From Spirometra erinaceieuropaei (taxonomy: Eukaryota; Platyhelminthes; Cestoda; Diphyllobothriidea; Diphyllobothriidae), in contig CACRXP010000141.1 in NCBI GenBank assembly GCA_902702965.1, forward strand, positions 62,001-126,000: 64,000 nt of DNA, written 5' to 3'. Shown here piece after piece: positions 11,281 to 24,800 of the stretch. How positions within the stretch are numbered: the first letter of the stretch is position 1; the number at the start of each line of letters is the position of its first letter. The translations under genes and the position numbers were made by a program. The notes beneath the pieces were generated by a model. The model was given only the letters and a program-made list of their open reading frames with translations, was not told the origin of the DNA and ran no database searches.

Positions 11281-11395
11281 CCGAAAAAAAAGTTGGTTTC
11301 TAGACAAACATCAAGTAGTTGGAGTAGGGCGTCGGCAGGCACATCAGTGGTGTAGGTCTGAAGGAGTTCTTCGGTGCATTGTCTCGCTAAATTTA
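11281..11395 (-). pseudogene. Inverted PLE reverse transcriptase palm fragment
   Basis: Minus-strand translation gives ELLQTYTTDVPADALLQLLD followed by VCLETNFFF. This is the helical region preceding the YEQVKGTPMGSP block of PLE reverse transcriptases. It reads opposite to the rest of the element. Confidence 0.6.
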
Positions 11396-11396
11396 A

Positions 11397-12272
11397 TGGA
11401 ATCTTAACTCCACATTTCCAGGAATTCAGTTCACATTTGAAACAGAGGTTGACGGACAGCTCCCATTTCTAGATGTCCTCGTATGCCGAAAAACTGATGG
11501 ATCCCTTCAGACTTCAGTTTATCGCAAAGAAACATACTCCGAGGTCATCATACGTTTTGAGAGTAACCACCCCATCTCTCACAAGAGGAGTACTGTCTAC
11601 AGCCTACTAAACCGAGCTAAAACACACTGCTCTGATGAAGAAAGTTATCAAGCAAAAGTGAAATACCTTTTCAAATTATTTTCCCACAACGGCTACCCGC
11701 GCCACTTTGTGCATCATTGCATGAAACATGAGTTTAAACAGAAAGGTATTTCGAAAACAGCGGCCACCCAAGCACCAAAAACTTTCACCTGGCGGACCCT
11801 CCCATACATCAAAAATGTATCTGAACTCGTCGAAAGACAACTGAAAAAGCATCAGATACACGTAGCACACCAACCTACAACCACCTTGCGTACACAGCTT
11901 GTACACCCTAAGAACAGGGTTGGCTATCTTGATAGGAAAGGTGTTGTCTACAAGATACCATGTTCCAGTTGTGATGCCGTGTATTGTGGCCAAACTGGGA
12001 AATCCGCCTCTACCCGCATACATGAGCATCAGTTAGCGGTAGGGAGACGAGATCGTTTATCCCAGGTGGCTATGCACACACTGGACACTGGAAACAAATT
12101 TGCATGGCAGAACACCTGCATTGTTGGCGCCTGCCCAATAAGGAAAGGCCGCGAATTCCTGGAAGCAATGCAGTCAGATGAGGCATGCATCAATCGGCAT
12201 ATCGATTTAGATGTCACATACAAATTTCTCAAGGACAAATGGAAGCGAGCGCAGCCAATGCCGAAGGGATGA
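11397..12272 (+). pseudogene. PLE RT thumb plus GIY-YIG endonuclease
   Basis: About 291 codons without a stop. First comes the RT C-terminal block LNSTFPGIQFTFETEVDG, LPFLDVLVCRK, TSVYRKETYSE; then the thumb (YLFKLFSHNGYPRHFVHHC), a linker, and the endonuclease (VVYKIPCSSC, VYCGQTGKSASTR, GREFLEAMQSDE, INRHIDL). Palm and catalytic aspartates are absent, so it cannot reverse-transcribe. It is the best preserved PLE coding copy here, which suggests fairly recent insertion. Confidence 0.75.
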
Positions 12273-12372
12273 CGAAATAGTTTACGCGCATTGGCGCAGA
12301 ATTCGGCCAACCATAGAATCACTTGTTTGACACGGTTAAATAGTTAACTGTTTTTGTACATTGCCCAAAATT

Positions 12373-12420
12373 CTGACGACGAGCTGGGAAACCAGACTCG
12401 AAAATTTACTCATTAAAGTT
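12373..12420 (+). ncRNA. Hammerhead-ribozyme-like motif
   Basis: CTGACGA (12373-12379), a stem GAGCTGG/CCAGACTC with a GAAA loop, then GAAA (12400-12403) and an ATTTACT stretch that can start stem III. It lies in the PLE 3' UTR. Confidence 0.45.
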
Positions 12421-12478
12421 TATTCCCTTCCCAAAGAATCGTACTTATTTTCAAATATATATATATATATATATATAA

Positions 12479-12650
12479 TGTTAGGGGGCGCTTACCGATC
12501 GTTCATACGGAACTCACTCGTTCCGTTGTGCCTTAAGGCTTTTTCTCGAGCCCAACCAGCAGCCGCACAGCGGCGCATGATATATAGGCAGAATGATATT
12601 ACCGATATTACCCTTGTCTTTGTCGGTAATATCATCCTGCCTATATATAT
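12479..12650 (-). mobile_element. SINE remainder with terminal inverted bit
   Basis: From 12479 to about 12605 the SINE subtype A block resumes in the same orientation as before the PLE. From about 12600 a short plus-strand copy of the CTTTGTCGGTAATATCAT end forms a hairpin with it. TA repeats follow. Confidence 0.6.
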
Positions 12651-12840
12651 ATATATATGCATTTATAGATATATATTGTTGGTGAAGTGGCGTACAGCAA
12701 CAAATACAATTAGTTCTAGACACACAGAAACCACTGAGATAACCTAGCAATTCAGAAGTCGGCAATATCAACTTGGGCAGGCAAATGGCTGCTCATACTG
12801 ACTATTATAACTGAACATTCGAACAAAAATATTTTCTTAC

Positions 12841-12894
12841 CTTCCGTTTCGGCTCCGCATTCAAGACTTCGCCGTCCGGGAGACTGGTGTAGCT
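12841..12894 (-). CDS. Mini-exon, 54 nt (SYTSLPDGEVLNAEPKRK)
   Basis: Acceptor CTTAAAG, donor GTAAG. Paralogue of the exon at 16747: both keep SLP-G-E and a basic C-terminus, and flanking intron sequence (GCAACACTTAATTAC) is also shared. It is the most downstream exon I could find; no stop-codon exon was recognised below it. Confidence 0.6.
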
Positions 12895-15800
12895 CTTTAA
12901 GAAAATTTAAGCAACACTTAATTACATTTCGTCAAAATAGACAATTGCATGCGTTAGTCTGACTACATTGGCTCTAAACTAAAATGACTCCCTGTATGGG
13001 ATCTCGACTGCGTTTGGCGGCTCTCCCAGAGGCGGCTTCGGACGCGCCAGCCGTCACGGACTGTCGTCCTTGTTGATGCTGGTAAAAATCCTCGTCAAGT
13101 GTCTGTTGTGGGCCAGGGAGAGTGATGATGCGCCTAGTTTCAGCTCCGGCAGCGCCGCCAACCTGCACCGTCTCTCACCTCCGATCTTCCTGAGTAGGGC
13201 TTAACGCCGTGCTCGGATGGGTTAGAGTGGTTGCAGCGTGAAATACCCTGCCTACGGATGTTGCAATCTTCTCCTGTGTGTAGTCCTCTAAGTGTAGGCT
13301 GGATGCGTATCAAGCTTCCTAATTACCAGCCTCACATCCACCCGCATAAGCCGGCACCCACTTATATGTGTTATACTACTTGTAATTAGTAAGTAACCGT
13401 TAATGGTTACTATTTTTCGCATATTTGTACAATGTCCTTTTTACACCTTCCAACTTATCAATGATTTTATCCGGCGACTTGTAACCAATAGGGATCTCAA
13501 AGACGCTCGCCTTTATTTCCGTCGATAAACTGAGCCTGAAAAGACAGTGCCGAAAATGTGGTGCAAGCCTACATTCACTATAAGCTTATCTACGTGCAAG
13601 TTATCGCGCCTGCTCCTACCCTGATGTGCATGAAACGCTGGACATCGTCGATCAAATCCATAGGAATAGGTTTATAGTTAAGAGAATTACGGCTGCGATA
13701 CTTTGTCGCAGTTTAAGGGCTATGATTTCCAGCGATTGTCATAAGATTTTATGTCAGAGACCCAAAAAAACGTGGTCACTTCTGCAGCGCATTTATTTAA
13801 AATCCGACCAAGCGTGTGCATGAAAGAAGTAAGTGATTGTCAGTCTAAGCACATTTGGTTTAGTCTCCAAACGTAAAGTGTTTGCAAACGAAAGTAATCC
13901 TTGATCTATAAAAGTACGCCTTTAAGTTAGATAACGCACCTGAAATATCTCAGCCCAGTCTTTTGGAGGTAGTGCTGGAGTCTAAAAAGACGGGAGTGCA
14001 TCTTCATTCAAAATAGATGTTACCTTGTATTACAATCGATAATAATAAATAGCGCTTAATTACAGTACGACGCATGTTTTATAAAACCTAACAACAGAAA
14101 ATGAACTGAGAATTTTCTGACTTCTTAGATGTAGCGCATTGTCTTCTCTTATTAAACCTCTTTAATCATATATCCTTTCATTGAAAGAAAATCTGCCTAC
14201 GTAATGTTATGAAGCATAATTTTCTTAAATTTTAACAAACATTTGCATTGCGGTAAATTCGAGCAATTTCGTATGTTGGTACCTGTACTAAATTTCGGAT
14301 GTGCTTATGAGCGTTATTTTTCTTTGAAAAGGAGGATCATTTGCTATCGAGAGTTCGACTAAACATACCATGACGCAGTTGAAAATTGATATTTTGTCAG
14401 GTTATAACCGCGATCACATAGCGGTCTGCCTAATAGATTCAAACGTTTCATCAATTTTTAGAAGTCACATTGGCAGATTTGCGTGATATTGTGCTCACCT
14501 ATCTTTTCTTTAAATGACCGAAAATATTATGCCGTGTGGGAAATTGTATCGGTTGTCTCTGAACGAGCTGCCACCGAATAGTCATTTTCGGTTTTTAACA
14601 TATCGATCACCACTTTTCGCGCGCTCTAGCTTCTTTTCATACGTAATTTGGAAATATAACGACTAATATTTTAACATAATATTATTATCGACAAAGACCA
14701 GGCAGACTGGAACGGCCATTTCAGGCTTATTAGCGGGCGTCAGCAAGTCGTATTCAAACTTTACCATTGTACGTTATTGATCAAGAACGACGGGAAAACG
14801 AGCCCGTGGCTCAGTGGTTAGAGACGTTGGGCTTCTAACAAACAGGTGTTCTACACTTCGGGGTTAAATATGACTGGCTGACGAGGGTTAATAAGCCAAA
14901 ATATCAGTATGTATATGGAAAACCCTGTCATGCGTTGGTAATCGTAAAATGTGGGCTAAAAGTGAACAAAGATAGTAAAAATGGACGCAGTAGAACCAGA
15001 AAGGTGTGTTCTTGCGTATGCATTTGATAAATATTAGAATTTTTATCAACTTGAAAGATACAGCCAGAAGTGGCAAAGGTTTTCTTGACTTCATCGTGCA
15101 AAAGCACAAAAGACGCAGATACCCCTTAACAGAATGCAGAATCAACGCACTCCTCAAAGAGGCAACTTATTAGAGAAAATCTCCTAAATGGTCGATATTA
15201 TACGTGCTTCCGAATTTTATTGTAGATGTTTGTTTTATTCAACCTTGACGCTTCATATGTGACCCAATACGCTTTTCTACGCGAAAACGAACGACTAAAC
15301 CGTCGACGATTAGCAAAATATGTTCGAGGGGCATCTTCTCTTCAAGTGTTTTACAAAGGCATAATACACAATTCGGCCTGCTAAGCAATCAAACGAAAAA
15401 AAACTGAAAACCATGAAGGATTCAGCAATATTTCAGGGCCCATCTGAAACTTGACGTAATCCAGAATAAAAGTACGCATACAATTCACAGAAGAAAACGT
15501 TAGATTATCTGCAAAGTGTAATATGCTCACGGTTACATTTGTAAATTGTATTATAATTTACTGGTCACTTTCCCGCCTGGCTGCACGTCCTTTTACGCAA
15601 ACTTTTGTTCTAATGACGTGCCTATGGGCGACGTCAAGAAAAATCTTGTTTGCCTTAATAAATAGCGCCTCAATCAACTCAAGCGCCTGGAGCATACCAC
15701 GGGTCCACGAGAAAATTTTTGGAATCTAAACTCAGAATGTAAGCTGTTGACAAACTGTTATTCTAGAAATTATACCTATTCTAAATGTAAACTCCACTAA

Positions 15801-18800
15801 GACATTATTTTCACGGGTTATTCTATTTGTGCCGTCACGGATCCCCAGTGTTTGCATAGATGGGTTTTTTAGATCGAAAACTGAAATATATGTAATTTCA
15901 GGCGTTTTTGCCTTATTAGGGCTTTACGCATTTCTAAAAAATTTAGTCACTCTAACCGAATAAGCAGTATCTGTTACAGGTTTATGGTTACAATTCACAT
16001 CAAATTGCAATTTATCAATGTACATATTAGGTTAACGCATTCGTGTAGGTTTCGGCGCGACAGTATTTGCAGCTATTCTATTACGTCCTCGTTCTAAAAG
16101 TTCGCCTTGTTTCCGTACACTGTTTGCTTGGCAAAACTGCAAATTTGGCACAAATATGTTGAAGTGTTTTAATTAAAATTATATCTTATTCAGGTGACTA
16201 GGATGGAATTTTTGGCATCGGATCCAAGGCAGTGCAGTTTTCTATGGAATCACCTAGACAGCAGGAATCCGTTATGTGGCTAGATTTGCGTAATCCTCCC
16301 AATAAATATATTTACGCACATATATATGCATATAGAATGCTGTTAGCGACAATAAACTGGGGAGACTAAAATGGCCGTTTCTGGTCTATTAGCCGTTGGT
16401 TAATAAGCTAGAAATGGCCATTCCAGTCTCCCTTGTCCTTGTCGGTAATGACATACCGCCTATATCATGCGCCGCTGTACGGCTGCTGGCTGGGCTCGAC
16501 AGAGATCCCGTTAGACACAACGGAAAGAGTAAGTTCCGTACGAACGATCAGTGAGCGCCCCTATCCCAATGCATATGTATAAATAATTAGCAAAACAGCA
16601 TAGGATAATAAATAAAATCCGATTTGCGTAGACAGAAAACAGCGAGAACACAGAGAATGCAAGTGCTGGTAATATCCACCAAGTCAGTAAAACGGATAAA
16701 GATACTGACAAATAAAATTGCAAATTCAAATGAAAATATTTTGTACCTTCTTATTTAGCTCCACGTTTACCTCTTCACCCTCCGGGAGACTGACAAAACT
16801 CTTTAAAAAACGTTAAGCAATACTTAATTACGATTTGCCAACATAGACAATTGTATGCGTTAGCATGAGTACATTGGTCATAAAACAAATCAATTGTATC
16901 TTCCTTAAAGTTAGGAATCCTACCTGAAATACCTTAGCGAAGTCTTTTGGCGGTAGAGCTGGAGTCTAAAAAGACAGGAGCGTCTACACATGTCAAGAAG
17001 AGTACGGAAAGAAAAATATGTCCCAAAATAGATTTTGCGATACAGTTTTAAGTATGGTCGGAGTTAGAATGTGGGTTTCTGACCATCCCGCTAGAATTCT
17101 ATTAACTTTGCAGAGCTTCTGCTATAATCACTAAGCCTTACGTGAAAAAGCTTGGTAAGATATGGTTTGGTAGCCCCACCTACTGGACACAATACTACTG
17201 GGGTTGGGATTAAGGGTTAGTGCTATGGGTAAGGGTTAGGGGTTAGGGTTCGGGATTAGGGTTAAAGGTTAGGGTTAGCGGTTGGGGATTAGGATAAGGG
17301 GTTTTAGTTAAGTGGTAGGGGTAGGGGTAAGTGCAACTATTTCTCAACCACTAAAAGTACAACCAAACAATCCCAATAGTTTTTCTTTGGCATACAACTA
17401 CTTGACCTCGCCTCCACCTGTAAAAATCCCTACTACCAACCGTCCCGTAATAAAGGCGACTGCGGTTTGGTTAGTTCGGGTGGGGCTACCAAACCCCATT
17501 CGACAGAGAAACCTTTTAAATGCTAATATAAAATCTTGCACACGTTTGCCCGTTCCAGTTACACAGGAACTGACTTCCTCTCGCCATCGGAAGGCGGTGA
17601 GCGCGGTAGGAGGAGAGCGGGTATGTGCTTTGCCTGTTTACTTCATATTACTAACGAGTTTCTGCACGAGTTGCCGCTGTCAGGTCCCATGATGCCGCAG
17701 CTATGGACCTCATCGCCCGTTACCGTTAACTATCGTCATAAATTTATTCATAGTTACTCCAAACAGCGGATTTTACGTCTTTTTCACAATAAACGTGTTT
17801 GGCAGGAACCATAGTCTTCGTAGAGGGACCAGTAACTAAGGAAAATCATTGCGGTTGAATAGCGGCTGTTTGTTGATTTAGGTCAGTATATTTTAAGGGT
17901 AATAGGCAATGCCTTTGAAAACCCTATTGTAAACGGTGCATGCAATATGTAACTGTAAATAAACACAGTACTAAAACGTTGTCAGTAATATATACACTTA
18001 ACGCAATATTTTTTCATTGAAAGTGCAGGACCGAAACTCAAACACATCCAGTTGTAGATGATATCGGTAAAATGCAATGACTATATACGGTTATAAATTG
18101 ATCCTTTTATTGACTGCAACCACCAGGCATCTTGATTTCAGCGTTCACACCTGGCATCTGATGCGCTTTCTTTGCCTCGACAACAAGAATCACGCGTTGT
18201 GACAAATGTACACGACAAAATCGCTTCAGTTACCTGTGAAATTTCTCGACCGTTACATGTTGTGTTCATTGGGCTGAAAGAAACACCATTTTTCTAAAAA
18301 AAAGACGCGTGCACTTGACATTTTCGTTTTTCCGTCCATAATATATGCCGGATCAGTTCTTAGTGTGAAATTGAAGCTCCTATGTCGTTCTATTAATCAA
18401 GAATGAACGAATTTCTAGACAACTGCTATTCGAGGTAATGTGACCCGAAATTGCACTTGATAGCTCCGTATTGGTGCCACGGGTCTTCTGAGCTACTTAT
18501 GGGATGGCATCTGGCGGAGGAGTATAGGGTCCTCGGACTGGCGGCCGACAGAAAATATCGCGAACTCAACGTGAGCAAGACTAGTGTAGACTAGGATTAT
18601 CTTAGAATCGACCGTGAAATCAAATGCAGAACAGAAAGATCAATGAACAGTAGATCGCTATTCTGCGCAAAGATACAGTGCGCGAACGATCTCATTAAAT
18701 GTTGGCCGAAATTCCGAAATGTATTTTCGATTAGGAGGGATTACTTGAGTGCGGTTGTAGTATTGATTAGCAATCAGCATACTCCTACGGCATTTCGGAC

Positions 18801-21800
18801 TCAGCAGGATGTCAGCTTTTGAATGCACTCCTTTAGGACCTTCCGCTGAAACCGTGATCTGCAAAAAATGACTACTTAATTAGCATGCAATTTTCGTATC
18901 GATTTTCGATGGTCTTACAAATGTAAATATATTTTATAGACAACGTGCACAAAAATATGCCTTATTTTACTCGTTCGATAGAAAGTCACACTGTCATGAT
19001 ATTTTATACCGGAATAAAGAGTTTATTTAGGTTTTGAAAAGGTTTTCCAATTTCCGAAGAATTTTAAGCCCGATTTGCCATTGCATTAGCTTTCAGCGAT
19101 TTCAGTTTGTAAGGTGCATGCTTTTCGCGTAAGGAAAATAATATATTCCTATATGTCTTTAAGAAGATATCCTATAGAGTTTATAAAATTGTGTAATGGA
19201 TCCGGACTGTGTTGTACATTTCACGAGAAGCCTTGGTAAACGGACATGTACGATGTTCTACTTTATTCCAGCGGTCGGAACAGGGATTATATTTGTTGCT
19301 TAGGTTATGATGCCAGCCGATTTTAACAATATGCGCATTCACTGGCAAACCAAAAGCTTATTAGTTTAGACTTTCTCCATTACCGAAAGCTCCAATTGTT
19401 GTTAAAAAATGAAATTATTATTTCTGTCCGTCGGCAACTGCGGAAGTTGGATTTAGTTTCAATAACGTAAAAAAATAATTGTGGTTCAAATTTCACGAAA
19501 AGACAGCAAGAAGGAATGAGTTGAATTTAGGCAGAAATAACCAACTAAATATATCTTTAACAATATGCGAAAATTCTGCATGAATACAGCGTCTACCTTT
19601 GGTGGCAGTGGTGGAGCTTTAACTGGACTCTAAAGTGGAAAACTTTACGGTTATTAAGTGTGAATCGTAAGATTTAATTACATGCTGAAAACAGTCCGAC
19701 GTGCATTTTTTCCATCCATTGCCAATAGATAAGGAAAACATGAACGGTAGAATTTTAAAAGACCAGGATAGCACAATATTTAGCAATAGGACATATATTT
19801 ATCAGCATATGTAGGCAATAGCATGATCAGGCATCTGAATTAATCTTTGCGCAGAATTGCAGAAATTCAGTCATGCCATGACTGAAGCGGACATTTTAGA
19901 CTTAACCTGTAATCCCCATGAATTTGTCAACACGAAACCAACCTCCATACGATATTGCGAATGCAGCCTGACGCACTAAAACCCCTCCGTATATTTCGAT
20001 CAAACGCTGTATTAAATAGCAATAAACACTTTTTATTAAACACCCTCCGGGGTCCCGTGCATCACTTTCCGTAAACCTGTTATCCATAGATTGCAGCTCC
20101 GGAACATCTACCTAACACGGCATTACCAGTGTCATAAAGAACATCCGTTATACCAGATGCGTAACGGAAGCGTTGAGCAGTCTGGCGTCCACTATATCGA
20201 TTTAAGATGCAGAAGCGCATTTGAAAGAGGATGAATGTTCTAACCAGTAGAGTTTGTTACATTCTGCATAAACGTGTGCATGACAGTGGGTGTAAAAAAT
20301 CGATGCGAAATCCCATTGCGCGACTTTCATCCGTCAGAACCGCGATGATCAAAAAGATGTCCTAACCGGTAATTCAAGTGCCTTTTAACGGAGGTCAATA
20401 CTATTTGATATACTACATTCGAAAGCTTCCAGACTATAACACCAGTCACTACATTTCATCTAGAGAAAGGTAACAATACGTAACTGAACAGCATTTACAC
20501 ATCAATCCTGAAATACGAATTTACCTTTGTTGACATCGGTTGTCTGTTCGAGTAGGCGTCTGGGGAGCTCATAGGACTCTTTAAGAAAAATTAATACTGT
20601 TATTACTCCACATTGCTGTGTGAGATCCAGATAGTAAAATGTTTCTGGTTTAAGTATAAGGAACGACACATGCAAAAATTATGGAAGAACAAATATCGTG
20701 ATATTCATTACACATAGAATTGTTTTTCACATTCGACTCCAAAAGAGTAATTAAGACAGGTTGTAATATTACTTGCCGGCCAGTGTAATTATAAGATAAT
20801 ACAGTTAATTCAGGATGCGAGCTTTTAAAATATCTTTTTAGAGACGTCTGTGAGAAACCAATTTTGTAGAATCTTACTACGGAAGTAGCATTTGATTTTC
20901 TCACTCGCTATCAGTGTCATTGAAAATAAAATATTTTCATAGAAAGCGCACATGAAAAAAATGTTATTCAGTTATTACGCAGAAATTAGCGTTTTCTTTA
21001 AAATTTATACGTAAAGAAAAGGCATAATCCGGTCCAGACTGGTTTATCCTAAGTAAAATAATACTTGGGCGGATTGGGCGGGTAACCTGACCCAAGTGTG
21101 ATAAAAATCGCGTCGTCCGGCGGGGCCTCGTAGCTCAGGTGGTTAGAGCGTTGGCTGTACTAAAGCCTTCCCTCTTACTGCGTGGGTTCGAATCCCACCG
21201 AGGCGCCGAGTTTTTCACAGTTGGGTCAATATGAATTATTCAAAATCTGCCAAAATATCAATGAAAAAGTAATACTTGTCACAGTTTCCTACAACTTAAC
21301 AAGAGACATTAGATTTCACTTAGAGAAAAGTAACAAACAATAATACTTGTCAAAAGTTCGAAGAACATAAGAAAAGGCGCTGGATTTTATCAGGAGGAAA
21401 GAAACAAACAATAAATATCTGAAACAGCATTTACAAATCCATCCCGAAATGCGAATCTACCTTTTCTGGCAATGGTCGTCTGGTCGAGTAGGCGTCTGGG
21501 GAGCTCAATGGACTCTTTAAAAAAAATCAATTCTTACTTTATTCCACACTGCCTTATAATTAACGACACAAAAAATTATACAAGAACAAATATCGTACTA
21601 TTGAATGCACATAGAATTGTTCGTCACTTTCATTAGAACGTAGATAAAATAAAAATCTTTGACTGCCAATTACTTTACCGAAAATACAAACTTGGAAACC
21701 AATTTACATAAACGAGTAAGGCAGCAGCCACTTGAGCAGGTCTTTGTTGTCCAATTTCATCTGCCAGCCCTATCCGAACTTTAGCACACGGGGCACTGGG

Positions 21801-24800
21801 ATGCCTGCGATCTTTACTCAGATGTTAATGCCGCATTCCAGTGTACTTCACGAATCAAGACATTTTGTAGGAGTCAGGGGCGCATTTCTTTTTTGCTGAC
21901 TTACATTTGGCATTCGGCCCGCAGCGTAAAAAACTATTACCCGCCTACGTACTCAAACTCATGAAAGAGACAGGAATAATAAAATGGAGACTACCAATAG
22001 GAGCGAAGAGACGAGTCCCAGGAAGTAGTCTTGAAGAAGGAGACACGATCGCCGGGACAAGAGCTTATTAGCTTGACGTTTCGGATTCCTACTCGAATCC
22101 ATCATCAGAGGCAAAAAGCAGAAACGGGTGGTTGTTGCCCAAAGGGCTGCGGTATTTATAGGATGCAGTAACCATGCTACCGCATACCTATAAACATTCA
22201 CGGCTCCCCTCTTCATCCAGGATCGTCGCACTTGGTGTAATCACTGCTTGATGGCCGACATTCGAGTCGATAATTGCTGCAATTTCATCATGTGCGTTGG
22301 ATGTTGGCGTGATGATTGCTCGACCATCTGACGCACCGACCCCGGTGTTAGAAAAGTGTCCTCCCCGCATGGCTTGTTACTCCGCCTAGGCGAAGTTTTA
22401 GCACGCAGTACGGAGTGGGGTGATCGTTGCACTTGTTGATGGACTGGGGGCCAGTAAACAATGATTCCAGTAGCTACCCGCTCACGCGGTTGTCACCTCT
22501 TACGAGAAATTCGGCCTCATCGAATTTGAATGTGTGGCCGGATCTCGTCGAATGAGCCGCAACTTGAGAGCTGGCGTCATTTCTGCGCACCGCTGCCGCG
22601 TGTTCGGCCATTCTCGTTCGGAGCTGTCTTCCGTTTTCTCCGACGCAGTTACTTTGTCCGCAACTGCACTACATCCGATAAACGACTCCATACGCTTCTA
22701 GCCGTGGAAGTGGATCTTTCGGTTTCATGAACAGACGCCTGATGGTTGCCTCCGGTCTGTGTGCCACTCCAACCCCAAGTGGTGCGAGAAGGCGGCGGAC
22801 AGCTTCCGAAACGTTCTTGACATACGTAAGTGCCCGCCAAGATTTGGTATCCGTGCGGTTAGCCCTTTATCCCTTTTGCGAATGTACCGGTCGACAAAGT
22901 TGCGTGGGTAGCTATTGGCTTTGAAGACCCGTCGGAGGCATCGTAGTTCGGCTATTTTGTCTTCCGGCTCACTGCAGTGCGTTTCGACACGCCGATAGAC
23001 CGTCCTTACACAAAGCAGTTGTGACAACCGCGTGAGCCGGTAGCTACTGGAATCATTGTTTACTGGCCCCCAGTCCATCAACAAGTGCAACGATCACCCC
23101 ACTCTATACTGCGTGCTAAAACTTCGCCTAGGCGGAGTAACAAGCCATGCGGGGAGTGCAAAGTTGAACACTTTTCCCAACACCGGGGTCGGTGCGTCAG
23201 ATGGTCGAGCAATCATCACGCCAACATCCAACGCACATGATGAAATTGCGGCAATTATCGACTCGAATGTCGGCCATCAAGCAGTGATCACACCAAGTGC
23301 GACGATCCCGGATGAAGAGGGGAGCCGTGAATGTTTAAAGGTATGCGGCGGAACATTCGTCCACTAACTAGAACGCTCTAGCAGTAAGCAAGCAGATCAA
23401 CTACCCTGCTGTCATACTCTGGCAAATGTAGTCTGATGATGGCTCATCGTACAACACATTGCATTGGTGACATTTCAACGGTACCATTCAAGGACTTGCT
23501 CCTCATGTCCCAGGCTTTGCGCAGAACTAGCCACTTGGATGTCCGTTTGATAACAGCAAAGCATACTTGTGTAACATTCACTCATCTTTTCGCTCTTCCT
23601 TTATCTCACAAAGCACCTGCCAATTACTCTTTCATGCGGGAAATTCTGGCGTTGCACCTATTTTCAGTATACTCAGAATAATTCAAACTACTACTGTAAG
23701 TGATGTCAGTGTTGGGCATTCTAGTATTCACCGTCGCGTTTCCAAATATAAGAGGACAGTTAATTTATACGGGACCAAACGAAGGGATAGCGGTGGGTGT
23801 AACGGCACCGCTCGCGTAAATCTGAAATGCAGGGGTTGTTTGCTGGAACGATCTCTCAATAGCTTCCACAAAATAACACGAAAATCTAGATCTCTATTAG
23901 AATAAAGTAGGAAACATAATTTCCGAAAAAAACTGAAATAACCGAAACCAAACGGAGCCCACAAATGACTCTACCTTTGATGGTAATGGTCGTCTGTTGG
24001 AATAGGTACTAGGGGAGCTAACCGGGCTCTAAAAGATAAATCAATATTTATATTACACTACAACCTTAAAAATGCCTTATATAATCAAAAATGCCTAAAT
24101 GTGCCTACTTTGTATTAACGGAATATATAAAGGATAACCTATACGAAGAATATGGCAGTGTTGAGTGAAAAGAGAATTGACGTTAAAATTCATTAGCAAA
24201 ATAAATAAAAATATACTGAATGACCGGTAAATACTTAGCAGAAGATATAAAATTGTAAGACAGCATACATAAGAATAATTTAAGCAATTGCTGCTGAAAT
24301 ATATCTTTAACAGCGTTCCTCGGTTGGCCGATGTCATCGCCAACTCTACCAAAACTTAAACATGTCGGTAAACAAGACGCAGTCATATAAACGATCTGTC
24401 CCCAAACTGTTTCGTTCGCTGATCAACAGTCATGGTAGGATTTAAGTGCACATTTCTGCCTCAATCATGCCTATTATCATGAATCCATCGACATGAACAT
24501 TAAGTAGACGGACATTTGGCATCCGGCATGTAGTCTTTAAAACAAGCATTCGTCCATTGGTTCCGTTCTCTGATTATTCCTTGCAGGTATAATACCCAAA
24601 CCTATCGGAAATGGCATATACATGCATATGTGCAGATATCTGTATACGGGCAATAAAAAAGGATAACGTGATGGTCGCTCCTGGCCTATAAGTCATTATC
24701 AGCCAGTCGGTACCAAATCCGCCTGTGGATCTGGAATGCGGAATCATTTTCCGTCAATCAAATGCACGACTACCAAGCCCTCATCAAACGAAGGCTGATG

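Larger units (their letters stand above)
11279..12455 (+). mobile_element. PLE (lineage A) with inverted 5' segment
   Basis: A 5'-truncated PLE inserted within a SINE unit and followed by TA repeats. The first 115 bp encode RT palm sequence on the minus strand, whereas the rest (RT thumb, linker, endonuclease, 3' UTR) reads on the plus strand. The part of the RT with the catalytic YVDD motif is missing at the switch point, as expected for a twin-priming type 5' inversion. Confidence 0.7.

Noticed and set aside
18234..18275. Possible 42-nt mini-exon (SPMNTTCNGREISQ)
   Set aside because: The donor side is good and the end resembles EIFQ of the 42-nt exons, but the only usable AG gives 40 nt and breaks the frame.
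21124..21206. Ordinary tRNA gene
   Set aside because: The anticodon arm is imperfect, the first acceptor pair is mismatched, and an identical unit with matching flanks occurs at 54.9 kb, so I treat it as a tRNA-derived repeat.
22188..23367. Two 60-100-codon ORFs with matching peptides on opposite strands
   Set aside because: They looked like a duplicated small gene, but they are the inverted arms of the lineage D PLE.
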